In this document: piece by piece, positions 48,941 to 57,818 of the stretch
Numbering within the stretch: position 1 is the first letter of the stretch
Layout: the number at the start of each line of letters is the position of its first letter
Origin: Ichthyophis bannanicus
Lineage: Eukaryota > Chordata > Amphibia > Gymnophiona > Ichthyophiidae
Assembly: GCA_033557465.1 (NCBI GenBank)
Contig: CM066031.1
Span: 1,066,814,444 to 1,066,878,443, forward strand
Length of the DNA stretch: 64,000 bases
Direction of reading: 5' to 3'
Position numbers and translations under genes: made by a program
The notes under the pieces: model-generated
Seen by the model: only the letters and a program-made list of their open reading frames with translations
What the model was told of the DNA's origin: nothing
Databases searched by the model: none

Positions 48941-50338
48941 CCATTTGAGTGGCTTTTATTTGCCATTCTTTGCCAAATAGGTTTTCACCTGTACAGGGAA
49001 GATTTCCTAAGCCATCTTGAACCCAGGGCTCTAAATCAGAAGCCTGGAGCCAAGCAATTCTGCGAGCAGCTATGGCAATGCCTGAGGCTCTGCTGGCACC
49101 TTCAAAAGAGTCAAGGGCTGCCCTGTTGGAAAACTTTGAAATGTCTTGTCTTTGTACTCTTTATCCTTTTCATAGCTGATTGCACCACAATGGAATGGTG
49201 AGGAAGCTGAGTTTTCTGAAATCCAGGACAAGGAGGGACACGATACATAGTGTCCAATCTACGAGAATGAGGAGAGAGAGTAAGAGGAGTCTCCCATAGA
49301 TCAATCATGTGTTCATAAAGAATCTCATGAATTGGTAAGGTGACCGCCTCTTTAGGAGCTCTAGAATAGCCTAAAATATCCAATTTTTTAGCTCTAGGCT
49401 CTGATTCAGAAGTTACTGAAATAGAAAGTCCTTTAGCTACTTCTCTTATGAAGTCTTGAAAGGACAAGTCTTCTGGAGGAGACATTCTTCTTTTTGGAGA
49501 AGGCGGCTCTTCAGGAAGGGCTATGGATACTTCAGGAGACTCGTCTGATGTATCAGAATCATCAGAGGAATCGAAGTATCGCCTGTCAGGGTGCTCTTCC
49601 AACGCTCGATACGCGTATCGAGCAGTATCGACATCGGGCGTCCCCGGTACCGGATCGGTACCGGTAAGCAGCCCTGGACAAGGAACCGCTGCAGCCGGTA
49701 TCCTGGCCGATGTCGATGCAGTCGGTACCAGTATCAGTGCTGGTGCCGGTACCGGAGCCGATACCGAGAACAGAGTTTGTTTCGGTACCAGCGGCGTCGC
49801 AGCTTGAATGAAGGCCGTAATAGCCTGCTGCATGGACAGAACATTGTGATCCATCGACGCCACGAATGCCTGGAAGTCGGTACCGGGAGATTGTGCCGGT
49901 ACCCCAGAGCATTCTAACAAGTTGAGGCCGTGCCATCGATGTCAACCTGTAACCCCATAGGAGGAGCTTTGGAAGCCAGAGCTTCCCGCCGGGGTTGTTT
50001 TGCTGGCGCAGGATCCTCGAGGGCAAGCCCGGAGGCATCTCGATGCTTAGAGGGAGATCTACCCTTCGAGGACCTGCTAGGTTTATGTTTGGTTACCTGA
50101 GATCCATCAGGAGAAGAAGACCTGGAAGATGTCGATGCTACCGACGGTGCATCAGCGGGAAACAGCACATGGAGCTTGGCTGCTTGGTTCTGTAACCCCC
50201 GTTTAGACATAAGAGAGCAGGACGGACAATCCGGAATGGAGTGTTCAGGACCCAAACATTTAAGACACCATTCATGGGTATCTGTAACAGAAATAGTACC
50301 ACTACACATTTTTTGAACCCGGAGGCTGGTTTTTCCAT
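48941..50338 (-). pseudogene. DIRS J Gag-like gene, frameshifted
   Basis: Start near 50338 (MEKPASGFKKC). Knuckle CSGTISVTDTHEWCLKCLG, PEHSIPDCPSCSLM (frame to 49914, after a frameshift just past the start). 49920-49111: DHNVLSMQQAITAFIQAATP, DRRYFDSSDDSDTSDESPEV, SPPEDLSFQDFIREVAKGLS, LYEHMIDLWETPLTLSPHSR, RLDTMYRVPPCPGFQKTQLP and HHSIVVQSAMKRIK. Another frameshift near 49110 leads to FEGASRASGIAIAARRIAWL-like text. Gag architecture matches L. Confidence 0.83.
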
Positions 50339-50560
50339 GAGGGAAATTTTCTTGTGGGCCCTGAGGCCTAAGAAGAAAAATACACCAAGTGAGGAAAAAT
50401 ATCAATTTTTTTTTTTTTTTTTTTAAAGAAAGAAAGAAAAGACCGGCTGTACCGGTCCGGAGTCGGGGAAGGCAGACACGCGACCAAAGAAATAAAATAA
50501 AATAAAGAACTTCTTCAGCAGTGACAGGGCTCGACCTGCTGGCTCCGCGGCAAAAAAGAA
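50339..50560 (-). other. DIRS J 5-prime leader
   Basis: Noncoding; contains a 20-nt T-run at 50405-50424 and GAAAGAAAGAAA. Confidence 0.55.
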
Positions 50561-50723
50561 CTGAGGAGAGTTGGTTAGGAAAGGCGGGAAGGCAGCGCGC
50601 AGGCGCTGTGGGATGCTCCCAAAAGCTTTCCTTTTTGGGAAGCTGGGGAGCGTTCCCGCGCAGGCTCCGTCGGTACCGACGTACCCATATGTGAAGACTC
50701 ATTCCTGCTTGTTCCTGGAGATA

Positions 50724-51282
50724 TAGTATGATAAATTAGTTTGCAAACACATTTTTTAGGACTGCCTGCACAAAAGCTGAATACTGGGCAGTAGAGTGAT
50801 CAAGACAGTAGTGCATCATGAAGGTACCTTCCAATTGGCACAGACTGCAGATTTGCTGCTGTGACAATTTTTGTTCCAAGTTGATGAGATCTGACTGAAC
50901 CTGGGGGTTGTATGTTTGCTTCATCGTAATAAAGGATGCAAGCCGATAACCAAAGTGAAATTTTTTTTGAAGCCAGTTTGCTGGGATTTGGGATGTAAAT
51001 TATGAAAAGCTATAAAGTCCTCCTGATGTTCTTCATGGCATAAAGACTAGAGGGCAGTTCTGCAATCCCGCATAAGGACAGCAGACTGAGTCTGCTTGTG
51101 GATTAGAAAAGAAGGTAGGAAGGACAATGGACTGATTCAAATGATATTCTAAAACAACTTGAAGAAGGAATCTGGGATGTGTCTGAAGGACTATTCGATT
51201 GCTAAGGAACTGCATGTATGGTAGATAGTGAATGAGAGCCTGGAGTTCACCGATTCTCCTTGCCAAGATTATATCAGGAAAA
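50724..51282 (-). pseudogene. DIRS O tyrosine recombinase fragment
   Basis: 51296-51033: ILARRIGELQALIHYLPYMQ then FLSNRIVLQTHPRFLLQVVL, YHLNQSIVLPTFFSNPQADS, i.e. from the first catalytic Arg onward. 50924-50736: GTFMMHYCLDHSTAQYSAF (Tyr) and AVLKNVFAN, then stop. The His-x-x-Arg box falls in a degraded middle. It begins where K starts at 51283 (cut just upstream of the Arg motif) and ends at the J insertion. Confidence 0.72.
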
Positions 51283-52083
51283 GCGTGGTTACTCATCTTT
51301 AACAGGTGATCTCCGGGAACAGCAGGAATCTGTCTTCACATATGGGTGAAATCAGCATCAATGGAGCCTGGTGAGGGAACACTCCCCAGCATACAATAGA
51401 TACATGCGTGTCTTCCTTTCCACCTTCCCAATAATTCTCCTCAGTTAGATATATAGCGGAGAAAAACCTCGGAAGAGAAAAAGTAAGTGGAAAATGGTAC
51501 AATGACAACTGTTGGGAGGTGGGTCGGATGTGAAGACTGATTCCTGCTGTTCCCAGATATCACCTGTTACAGGTGAGTAACCACATTATCTCCAGGAACA
51601 AGCAAGAATGCAATCTTCACATATGGGACTCCCTAGCCCATGATTACCCAGCAGGAGAGAGGAGACCGGAATCAAACAAGGTAAAGCAGGGGATCCGTCA
51701 GACTCAGCCCTTTGGGCACACTCTCTTTGGGTAGTCGAAGATGGACAATGGGTGGAATTGCCATAGATCTGAGAGAGATTCCTTAAGATGGCTTGTCCGA
51801 ATTGAGCATCTCGACCAGAGTTCTTGTCAAGGCAATAGTGGGCAGCAAAAGGTATGTAGTGAAGACCACGTGGCTGCTTGGCAGATCTTGGAAAGCGAGG
51901 TGGATCTAAGGTTGGTGACCGTAGCAGCCATGGCTCGGACATTCTGTGCCATGACATGTCCCTGGAGCGAGAGACCGGCTTGCACATATGCAAAAGATAT
52001 GCAGTCGGCGATCCAGTTGGAAATGGACCTTTTGGAGACCGAGAGACTCAGGTGACCAGGGTCAAAAGACACAAACGGGATAA
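51283..52083 (-). mobile_element. DIRS K/M, 3-prime part
   Basis: Left ITR from 51283 (GGTTACTCATCTTTAACAGG, CATATGGGTGAAATCAGC), ICR 51530-51625, and the YR C-terminus (SFDPGHLSLSVSKRSISNWI, GHVMAQNVRAMAATVTNLRS, then FAAHYCLDKNSGRDAQFGQA in another frame). The His box reads MAQNVRAM, His replaced by Gln. The YR stops at 52083 at ...VSFDPG and continues at 57819 beyond DIRS L. Confidence 0.8.
51530..51625. repeat. DIRS K/M internal complementary region (ICR)
   Basis: TGTGAAGACTGATTCCTGCT to CACCTGTTACAGGTGAGTAA, then TCTCCAGGAACAAGCAAG to CACATATGGG; same two-part structure as the others. Confidence 0.8.
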
Positions 52084-52349
52084 AGAGTAGTTACTCACCT
52101 GTAACAGGTGTTCTCCAGGAGCAGCAGGAATCAGTCCTCACATATGGGTGACGTCGGCGCCGACGGAGCCCTCGCGGAGCAATTTCCCCAGCTTTCAAAG
52201 AAAGCCTTTGGGAATTGCAGCGCGCATGCGCGGTCCCCTTCCCGCCCAAGGGTGCCATCTTGCTCAGTCTGAATACATAGCTAAAAGACAATAAAATATT
52301 AGCAAAAATAAATCATATGATTGCAACTCCAAGGGGAGGAGGGAGGGTT

Positions 52350-52447
52350 GTGAGGACTGATAACTGCTGCTCCTGGAGAACACCTGTTACAGGTGAGTAA
52401 CTACTCTTTCTCCAGGACCAAGCAGGGAGTCAGTCCTCACATATGGG
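52350..52447. repeat. DIRS L internal complementary region (ICR)
   Basis: GTGAGGACTGATAACTGCTG to CACCTGTTACAGGTGAGTAA complements the left end. TCTCCAGGACCAAGCAGGGA to CACATATGGG preserves the right terminus that L itself has lost. Confidence 0.87.
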
Positions 52448-52586
52448 ACTCCCCAGCTTAAGGCTACCGGAGACCTCAAGCGGAAAAAATGAGCTCCCTC
52501 TAGCTCGTCAGTACGTAAGGAAGGAATCTTCTCTGAGAACGCCCCCGACCGGTAGCCCAACACCAGGGCGGGAGGGTAGGAGTTGC

Positions 52587-53597
52587 CTAAACCCCAAAGA
52601 GATTATGGAGTACTGCCTGTCCGAAAGCACTGTCCCTGCGGGACTCCCTCTCAAGGCAGTAATGGGCCGCAAAAGTCTGGCTTGAAGACCAAGTAGCGGC
52701 CCAGCAGATGTCTGCCAACGGAACAGAGCGGAGATGAGCCACTGACGCAGCCTTCGCCCTGACACGATGAGCCGTGACTCGACCCTCCAACGAGAGGCCG
52801 GCTGCCAAATAAGCCCAGGCGATACAGTCAGCGACCCATATGAACAAAGTACGTTTGGAAACAGGTAACCCCAATTTATTGGGGTAAAAAAAAACGAAGA
52901 GCTGAACAGCCCTTCGATGCTCCCGCGTACGGTCAAGATAGAAGGACAACGCCCTCCTACAGTCCAGGGTATGCAGGACCATCTCAGCCCGGTTGGCATG
53001 TGGCCTGGGAAAGAAGGTCGGAAGAACCACCTCCTGATTGAGGTGAAAAGGGGAGACAACCTTAGGGAGAAACTTCGGGTGAGTCCGTAAGACTACCCTA
53101 TTCCTGTAGAACCTAGTGTAAGGGGGATCAGACACTAGTGCCTGAAGTTCACTCACTCGTCTAGCAGAGGTAAGAGCTACCAGAAACAAGGTTTTCCAGG
53201 AGTGAAAACGGAGCGGGCAAGTAGCCATAGGTTCAAATGGCGGATAAGTAATCCGCTGTAAGACCACATTCAGATCCCACTCAGGGGCTGGTGGACGCAA
53301 AGGAGGCTTAAGCAGGAGGAGGCCTCTGAGAAAACGAGCCACCAAAGGGTGGTTGGAAAGAGGCCTCCCGTCCAACGGCGAGTGGTGCGCTGAGAGAGCA
53401 CTGAGGTGAACCCTGACAGAGTTGGACGCAAGGCCTAGATTGGAGAGGTAAAGCAAATATTGCAATACTACCGCTACCAAGCACGAGAAGGGATTCTCGC
53501 TGTGCTGAGTACACCATGCAGAGAATCTACGCCACTTAATAGCGTAGGATTTCCTGGTGGATAGCCGCCTAGAGGCTAAGACTACGTCTTCCACCTC
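52587..53597 (-). CDS. DIRS L tyrosine recombinase (YR) domain, 335 open codons
   Basis: Integrase-like enzyme for circular DIRS cDNA. In residues counted from EDVVLASRR: N-domain 1-110 (RRLSTRKSYAIKWRRFSAW, LQYLLYLSNLGL), first catalytic Arg at 145/146 in LTSARRVSELQAL, beta strands 160-200, His276-x-x-Arg279 in TAHRVRAKAAS, Tyr312 in FAAHYCLERES. All catalytic positions kept, and the frame ends naturally at HNLFGV before the ICR. One TGA (53598-53600) just upstream separates it from a further 321 open codons that overlap the RNase H/MT gene. DIRS A has CGA there, so this is a recent CpG-type change. An ATG start is not obvious. Confidence 0.88.
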   Translation of the reverse strand, partial: EVEDVVLASRRLSTRKSYAIKWRRFSAWCTQHSENPFSCLVAVVLQYLLYLSNLGLASNSVRVHLSALSAHHSPLDGRPLSNHPLVARFLRGLLLLKPPLRPPAPEWDLNVVLQRITYPPFEPMATCPLRFHSWKTLFLVALTSARRVSELQALVSDPPYTRFYRNRVVLRTHPKFLPKVVSPFHLNQEVVLPTFFPRPHANRAEMVLHTLDCRRALSFYLDRTREHRRAVQLFVFFYPNKLGLPVSKRTLFIWVADCIAWAYLAAGLSLEGRVTAHRVRAKAASVAHLRSVPLADICWAATWSSSQTFAAHYCLERESRRDSAFGQAVLHNLFGV

Positions 53598-53623
53598 TCA
53601 AGGCAGTAGTAGGGAAGCCAGGA

Positions 53624-54472
53624 CTACCCTTTCAGCAGCCAGGTCATCAGATGAAGGGACTTGAGGTTGGGGTGCAAGAGAGACCCCTGGTCCTGAGACA
53701 GGCGATAGTGTTGAATCCCCAGAGGAAGAGGAGTGTCCACCGCCAGTTGCAGCAGGAGTGGGAACCACGGCTGCCTCGGCCACCTGGGGGCTATCAGAAT
53801 CATTGAGGCCCCGTCCTTGAGGACTTTGAACAGCGTTCGGGACACTAGTGGCGTGGGAGAAAACGCATACAGTAGGCCTTGGGACCACGGAATCAGAAAG
53901 GCATCTGCTGCTACTCTGAGAGGATGCGGTTGTCTGGAACAGAATCTCGGGAGTTGCCGGTTCAGAGGACTGGCGAAAAGATCCATGGTGGGGAGGCCCC
54001 ACCTGAGAACGATCTGCTGAATGACCAACGGATTCAATCTCCATTCGTGTGGTTGCAGGATCCTGCTCAGTCTGTCCGCCAGGTAATTTTCTTGACCTGG
54101 AAGGTAGACAGCCTTGAGGAGGATTCCGTGATTGACTGCCCAAGAGCACAGTCGTTGTGCCTCCTGACAGAGAAGAAAGGAGCCCATGCCTCCTTGTTTG
54201 TTCACGTAGAACATGGCAACTTGATTGTCCGTCTGGACCAGTACAGACTGGTGAGATGTGAGGTGGGAGAAGGCTCTCAGAGCTAGGCATATTGCCCATA
54301 GCTCCAGGAAGTTTATCTGCTGAGCAGCCTCCCAAGGGGTCCAGAGACCCTGAATACATGCCCCTTGGCAATGTGCTCCCCAACCTAGAAGAGAAGCATC
54401 TGTCGTCAGCACTTGAGAATGCGGAGGGGATTGAAAACCCACTCCGAGTACCAGATTCGGAAGATGAAGCCA
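53624..54472 (-). CDS. DIRS L RNase H and MT-like part of the Gag-RT-RH-MT frame
   Basis: Continues the frame of the next entry after TGA 54473-54475, where relatives have Trp. RNase H: VLTTDASLLGWGAHCQGACI (Asp), LELWAICLALRAF (Glu), VLVQTDNQVAMFYVNKQGG (Asp), NYLADRLSRILQPHEW (Asp), all retained. MT-like: LPTMDLFASPLNRQLPRFCS, LRVAADAFLIPWSQGLLYAF, PTPLVSRTLFKVLKDGASM, ILIAPRWPRQPWF. It ends SLHLMTWLLKG, overlapping the YR start region by several dozen codons in another frame. MT-like function is uncertain; its role in DIRS is not established. Confidence 0.88.
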   Translation of the reverse strand, partial: WLHLPNLVLGVGFQSPPHSQVLTTDASLLGWGAHCQGACIQGLWTPWEAAQQINFLELWAICLALRAFSHLTSHQSVLVQTDNQVAMFYVNKQGGMGSFLLCQEAQRLCSWAVNHGILLKAVYLPGQENYLADRLSRILQPHEWRLNPLVIQQIVLRWGLPTMDLFASPLNRQLPRFCSRQPHPLRVAADAFLIPWSQGLLYAFSPTPLVSRTLFKVLKDGASMILIAPRWPRQPWFPLLLQLAVDTPLPLGIQHYRLSQDQGSLLHPNLKSLHLMTWLLKG

Positions 54473-56536
54473 TCATTGTAGAGAGGAGACGAGCAGGGTG
54501 GATATTCTCACCGAGTCTGCAAGGCTCCCTGTGGCTTGATGCCACTGAGTTCGAAGGCTCCACTGAGCAGGCCGCATGTGCAGGCGGGCATTAGGGGTTA
54601 CATGAACCGTGGAAGCCATATGGCCGAGAAGTCTCAGGAATTGCCTGGCGGAGACCAGGGAATTGCTGTGAAACTCCCTGGCTACATCCATCAACCTGTG
54701 GGCCCTGTCCACTGGCAGAAAAGCCTTCGCCTGAAGAGTGTCTAGCCTTGCTCCTATGAATTCTAAGTTCTGGGACGGGAGCAAAGTGGACTTTGCGAAG
54801 TTTATGACAAACCCCAAGTGCTGAAGCAGAGCCACAGTGCGAAGGGTGGCTTGACTGGCCTCCTGGGAAGACTGGCCCCTTATGAGCCAGTCGTCCAGGT
54901 ATGGAAACACAAAAAGACCTTGAAGCCTCAGGTAGGCCGCCACCATCGCCAGGCACTTGGTGAACACCCTGGGAGCGGAGGTTAGGCCAAAGGGTAGTAC
55001 TCTGTACTGGTAGTGGTTTCCCCCCACAAGAAATCTGAGATATTGTCTGTGGTCTGGATGAATAAGGATGTGAGTATAAGCATCCTTTAGATCTAAGGAG
55101 CATAGCCAATCTCCCTGCTGGAGGTAGGGCAGCAGGATTCCAAGGGTAAGCATCTTGAACTTTTCCCTCTCCAGGAACTTGTTGAGGTTTCGCAAGTCTA
55201 GGATGGGTCTGAGGCCTCCTGTTCTTTTTGGTACCAGAAAGTACCTGGAATAAAAGCCGTGACCTCTCAGGTGGTGGGGCACCGGTTCCACAGCCTGGTC
55301 CTTTAGCAGACTTGCTAATTCCTGAAGGAGTAGGTCCCTGTGCAGAGGGAGTCTTGGAGGCTCCCCTGGAAAATAGGAGGGAGGTACCTGGTGAAAATGG
55401 AGAAGATAGCCCTTGTGGACTATATGGAGCACCCAGGTATCTGATGTGATGGCTGACCACATGTGGGCAAAGTGGGCCAGCCGGCCTCCTGTGCTGATGT
55501 GAGCCAGCTGAGGAGAAGAGGCTATGCCTTCTGAGTCAAAACCCCCACCCTGCTGAGCAGGGGCCGGTGTTGGTGGCTTGGGGGCCTTCTGCCTACGGGG
55601 CCCATGACCCTGCCCCTTGGCCTGCTGACCCTGTTGGGGAGCTGCAGAGGCCTGATAATGAGGGTATTGTTTATAGGCAGAAGACTTCCTCGGGTAAAAG
55701 GTCTTTTTTCCGGAGCCCTTCTTTTTCTGAGAAGGGGCAGAGGTTTTTCTGGACAGCCTAGTCCGGGTCAGAGTCTCGGTCTCGAGTTCTGCAGCCTTCT
55801 CAGCCATGGGCTTGCCAAAGAGATTTTCACCTCGGCAGGGGACATCGACCAACTTGTCCTGCACCCATGGCTCGAGGTCGGATGACTGTAGCCAAGCCTG
55901 TCGGCGGGCACCGATGCCGGCCCCGGCTACTCGGGCCGAAGCCTCGAAGCCATCGTAGGCTGCTCGAGAGATAAACTTCGAGCACTCTCGAATACCAGTG
56001 GACAAGGCTTGGAACCGCTGCAAAGGTTCCTCGGAGAGACCAGCAGAGAACCCGGCAATCTCCTTTGCCAGGTCTCGGAGATACATGCCCATGTAGAGCT
56101 GGTATGTCTGGACACAGCAAGCAAGCATAGAGCCCTGGAAGCACTTCTTACCGAGGGCATCCAGGTTCCGGGCCTCCCGGCCAGGAGGCACCAAGGAGTG
56201 CATCTTCTGACTTTTCAGTCGATGCATGGCCGATTCCACAACCATGGAGTGGTGCGATAAGTGTGCCTTTTGGAACCCGGGGCTCTTTCGGACTCGACAG
56301 ATGGAATCGACCCGCTTGCTTAACACCGACGTCGAGGCCGGGGTCTCCCACATGCGGAAGAGCAGCTGCTCCAGCATCGGAGGAACCGGTACAGTAAAGG
56401 CCTCCTTCGGGGTAGAGTCATACTGGAGGGCCTCGAGCTCCTTGGCTCGAGGCTCCTCCTCGGGATCCGTGGGGAAGGCCAAGGCCTTGGCTATATCCCG
56501 CACGAAGTCCAAGAACCGGGTATCCTCCGGTAGGGA
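54473..56536 (-). CDS. DIRS L Gag C-terminal part fused in frame to reverse transcriptase
   Basis: About 679 codons. Gag core: LDFVRDIAKALAFPTDPEE, QLLFRMWETPASTSVLSKR, VDSICRVRKSPGFQKAHLSH, HSMVVESAMHRLK, MGMYLRDLAKEIAGFSAGL, SRAAYDGFEASARVAGAGI. The basic/Gln/Pro-rich linker (KKKGSGKKTFYPRKSSAYK, QQGQQAKGQGHGPRRQKAPK) is followed without a stop by RT: GRLAHFAHMWSAITSDTWVL, YSRYFLVPKRTGGLRPILDL, SLDLKDAYTHILIHPDHRQY, VLPFGLTSAPRVFTKC, YLDDWLI (YLDD at 54890-54901), INFAKSTLLPSQNLEFIGA. No frameshift between Gag and RT, unlike B. It is preceded by TGA 56537-56539 and followed by TGA 54473-54475. Confidence 0.9.
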   Translation of the reverse strand, partial: SLPEDTRFLDFVRDIAKALAFPTDPEEEPRAKELEALQYDSTPKEAFTVPVPPMLEQLLFRMWETPASTSVLSKRVDSICRVRKSPGFQKAHLSHHSMVVESAMHRLKSQKMHSLVPPGREARNLDALGKKCFQGSMLACCVQTYQLYMGMYLRDLAKEIAGFSAGLSEEPLQRFQALSTGIRECSKFISRAAYDGFEASARVAGAGIGARRQAWLQSSDLEPWVQDKLVDVPCRGENLFGKPMAEKAAELETETLTRTRLSRKTSAPSQKKKGSGKKTFYPRKSSAYKQYPHYQASAAPQQGQQAKGQGHGPRRQKAPKPPTPAPAQQGGGFDSEGIASSPQLAHISTGGRLAHFAHMWSAITSDTWVLHIVHKGYLLHFHQVPPSYFPGEPPRLPLHRDLLLQELASLLKDQAVEPVPHHLRGHGFYSRYFLVPKRTGGLRPILDLRNLNKFLEREKFKMLTLGILLPYLQQGDWLCSLDLKDAYTHILIHPDHRQYLRFLVGGNHYQYRVLPFGLTSAPRVFTKCLAMVAAYLRLQGLFVFPYLDDWLIRGQSSQEASQATLRTVALLQHLGFVINFAKSTLLPSQNLEFIGARLDTLQAKAFLPVDRAHRLMDVAREFHSNSLVSARQFLRLLGHMASTVHVTPNARLHMRPAQWSLRTQWHQATGSLADSVRISTLLVSSLQ

Positions 56537-56539
56537 TCA

Positions 56540-57500
56540 TCTCCGAGGCTCAGACTCCGGCGAGTCCGATGGGACACACCATGTCCGTTAAGTGTGGGGT
56601 GACTCTTCGTCCTCCGTCTCCCAGCCCGACTCCTCGGAGGAGGAATCAAGCAGCTCCGGTCGGGCGGGCGCCGATGCCATCCGCCCTGATGCCGAGGGTA
56701 CCGGCGTCGACGACCTCGGTCCCGAACGGGAGGCCGAGGGAGACCGTGGCCGAGGATCGACTCGAGCCCGCATGGACTCGAGGATCGGCTCGGCCTCCAG
56801 GGTCGACCTGGACGTCGATGTCCCAGTGGTCGGGGCAGAAGCACCGGTGAGACCGGCGATCAATGCCCGCTGCTGTTCCATGAAGGCAGCAAGGCTGCTC
56901 TCCAAGGCCATCAACCTGAGTCCAAGCTCAGGAGACCCAGCAGTCCCTGACTCGAGCCCCGACAACGTCGGGCCCGACATCGGCTCCCCTGGAGGAGAGT
57001 CCATGAGGACTACAGCACTCATGTGTCCAGGAGACTCCATCTCGATACGAGGATGCTAGGCAGGCCTCTCTGACTCCGAAGACCTGGGACGGCTATCGGG
57101 GCTATGCGACCTGGCCCTCGAGGAACCAGGAGCATCCACCGACGCCGCCCTCGTGGGTTTCTTCTTCCTGCGCTGTTCCCGCGAAGGAGACCCCTGCTCA
57201 GAGGAATCCCGATGCTGCTCGGGGCCGGAGTCCCGAGACGTCGAGGCCTCTGACGAGGTCCGGGCCTGTCCAGACGCGGAGTCAGAGAAGATCCTATCCT
57301 TCTGGTGCTGCCGACTCAACGCCTTCGAGGACATTTTGCCACACGGACAACAGATCATCAGGTCATGATCAGGTCCGAGGCAGCGGAGGCAGCAGTCATG
57401 TGTGTCGGTAAGAGACATAAGTTTCTTACACCAATCACACTTTTTAAACCCGCTGGCAGCCATCGGGGGAAAAAGGGCCCCTGCGAGGTCAAAAGACAGG
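56540..57500 (-). pseudogene. DIRS L Gag N-terminal part with nonsense codons
   Basis: Start around 57460 (MAASGFKKCDWCKKLM). Knuckle C-X2-C then DTHDCCLRCLGPDHDLMICC, PCGKM. A Ser-rich stretch (SSEASTSRDSGPEQHRDSSE) and a basic REQRRKKKPTRAAS segment follow, then an acidic/Pro-rich domain (RLMALESSLAAFMEQQRALI, DSSSEESGWETEDEESPHT). Same reading frame as the RT throughout. Stops: TAG 57056-57058, TAA 56588-56590, TGA 56537-56539. All look like single substitutions. Confidence 0.86.
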
Positions 57501-57710
57501 GCTGCAAGTGAAAAAAGAAAAATGGTGCGAATGCTAGTCACAAAGGACAAAAACCGAAAAAGAGAGAGTGGGCTCGATACCGGCGTATCGGGCCCAGGCG
57601 GGAAAAGGATCCGGCGTTGAACCGAAGGAGAAAAAGAAAAAACAGGGAAATCAACTTTTTCCTCGGCAAAAAACGAACTACGTCCGTCGGGCTCCGCGGA
57701 AAAAAGACGA

Positions 57711-57818
57711 CTGAGCAAGATGGCACCCTTGGGCGGGAAGGGGACCGCAGCTGCGCGCTGCAATTCCCAAAGGCTTTCTTGAAAGCTGGGGAAATGCTCC
57801 GCACGGGGGCTCCGTCGA
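57711..57818. repeat. DIRS L right ITR, truncated
   Basis: AAGATGGCACCCTTGGGCGG to GAAATGCTCCGCACGGGGGC, matching the right ITR of A and inverted to 52160-52262. It ends at TCCGTCG; the following AATTGGCAATAACC belongs to the host YR gene. Confidence 0.82.

Larger units (their letters stand above)
45276..50723 (-). mobile_element. DIRS J: group 1 element with both ITRs and all genes, frameshifted
   Basis: 5.45 kb. Left ITR 45276-45461, ICR, YR, MT-like, RNase H, RT, gag, right ITR 50561-50723. Right arm: AAGGCGGGAAGGCAGCGCG, GGAGCGTTCCCGCGCAGG, CGACGTACCCATATGTGAAG. ICR-based joint CCTGGAGATA|GCACAGTTAC. It carries long open stretches (583 and 656 codons) but with several frame changes. It is inserted in DIRS O just past the O YR gene. 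Confidence 0.9.
52084..57818 (-). mobile_element. DIRS L: nearly intact group 1 element, right ITR clipped
   Basis: 5.7 kb. Left ITR 52084-52270, ICR, YR, then Gag-RT-RNase H-MT in a single reading frame. The right ITR begins at about 57711 but stops at 57818 after GGCTCCGTCG, losing about 80 bp of terminus. Only four in-frame stops in the long frame and one in YR were found. It sits inside the YR gene of K/M. A at 4108 is a close, deleted relative. Confidence 0.92.

Noticed and set aside
54473..56536. Possible endogenous retrovirus pol (RT plus RNase H)
   Set aside because: No protease, DDE integrase or LTRs; the gene order ends in a tyrosine recombinase with ITRs and an ICR, which defines DIRS elements.
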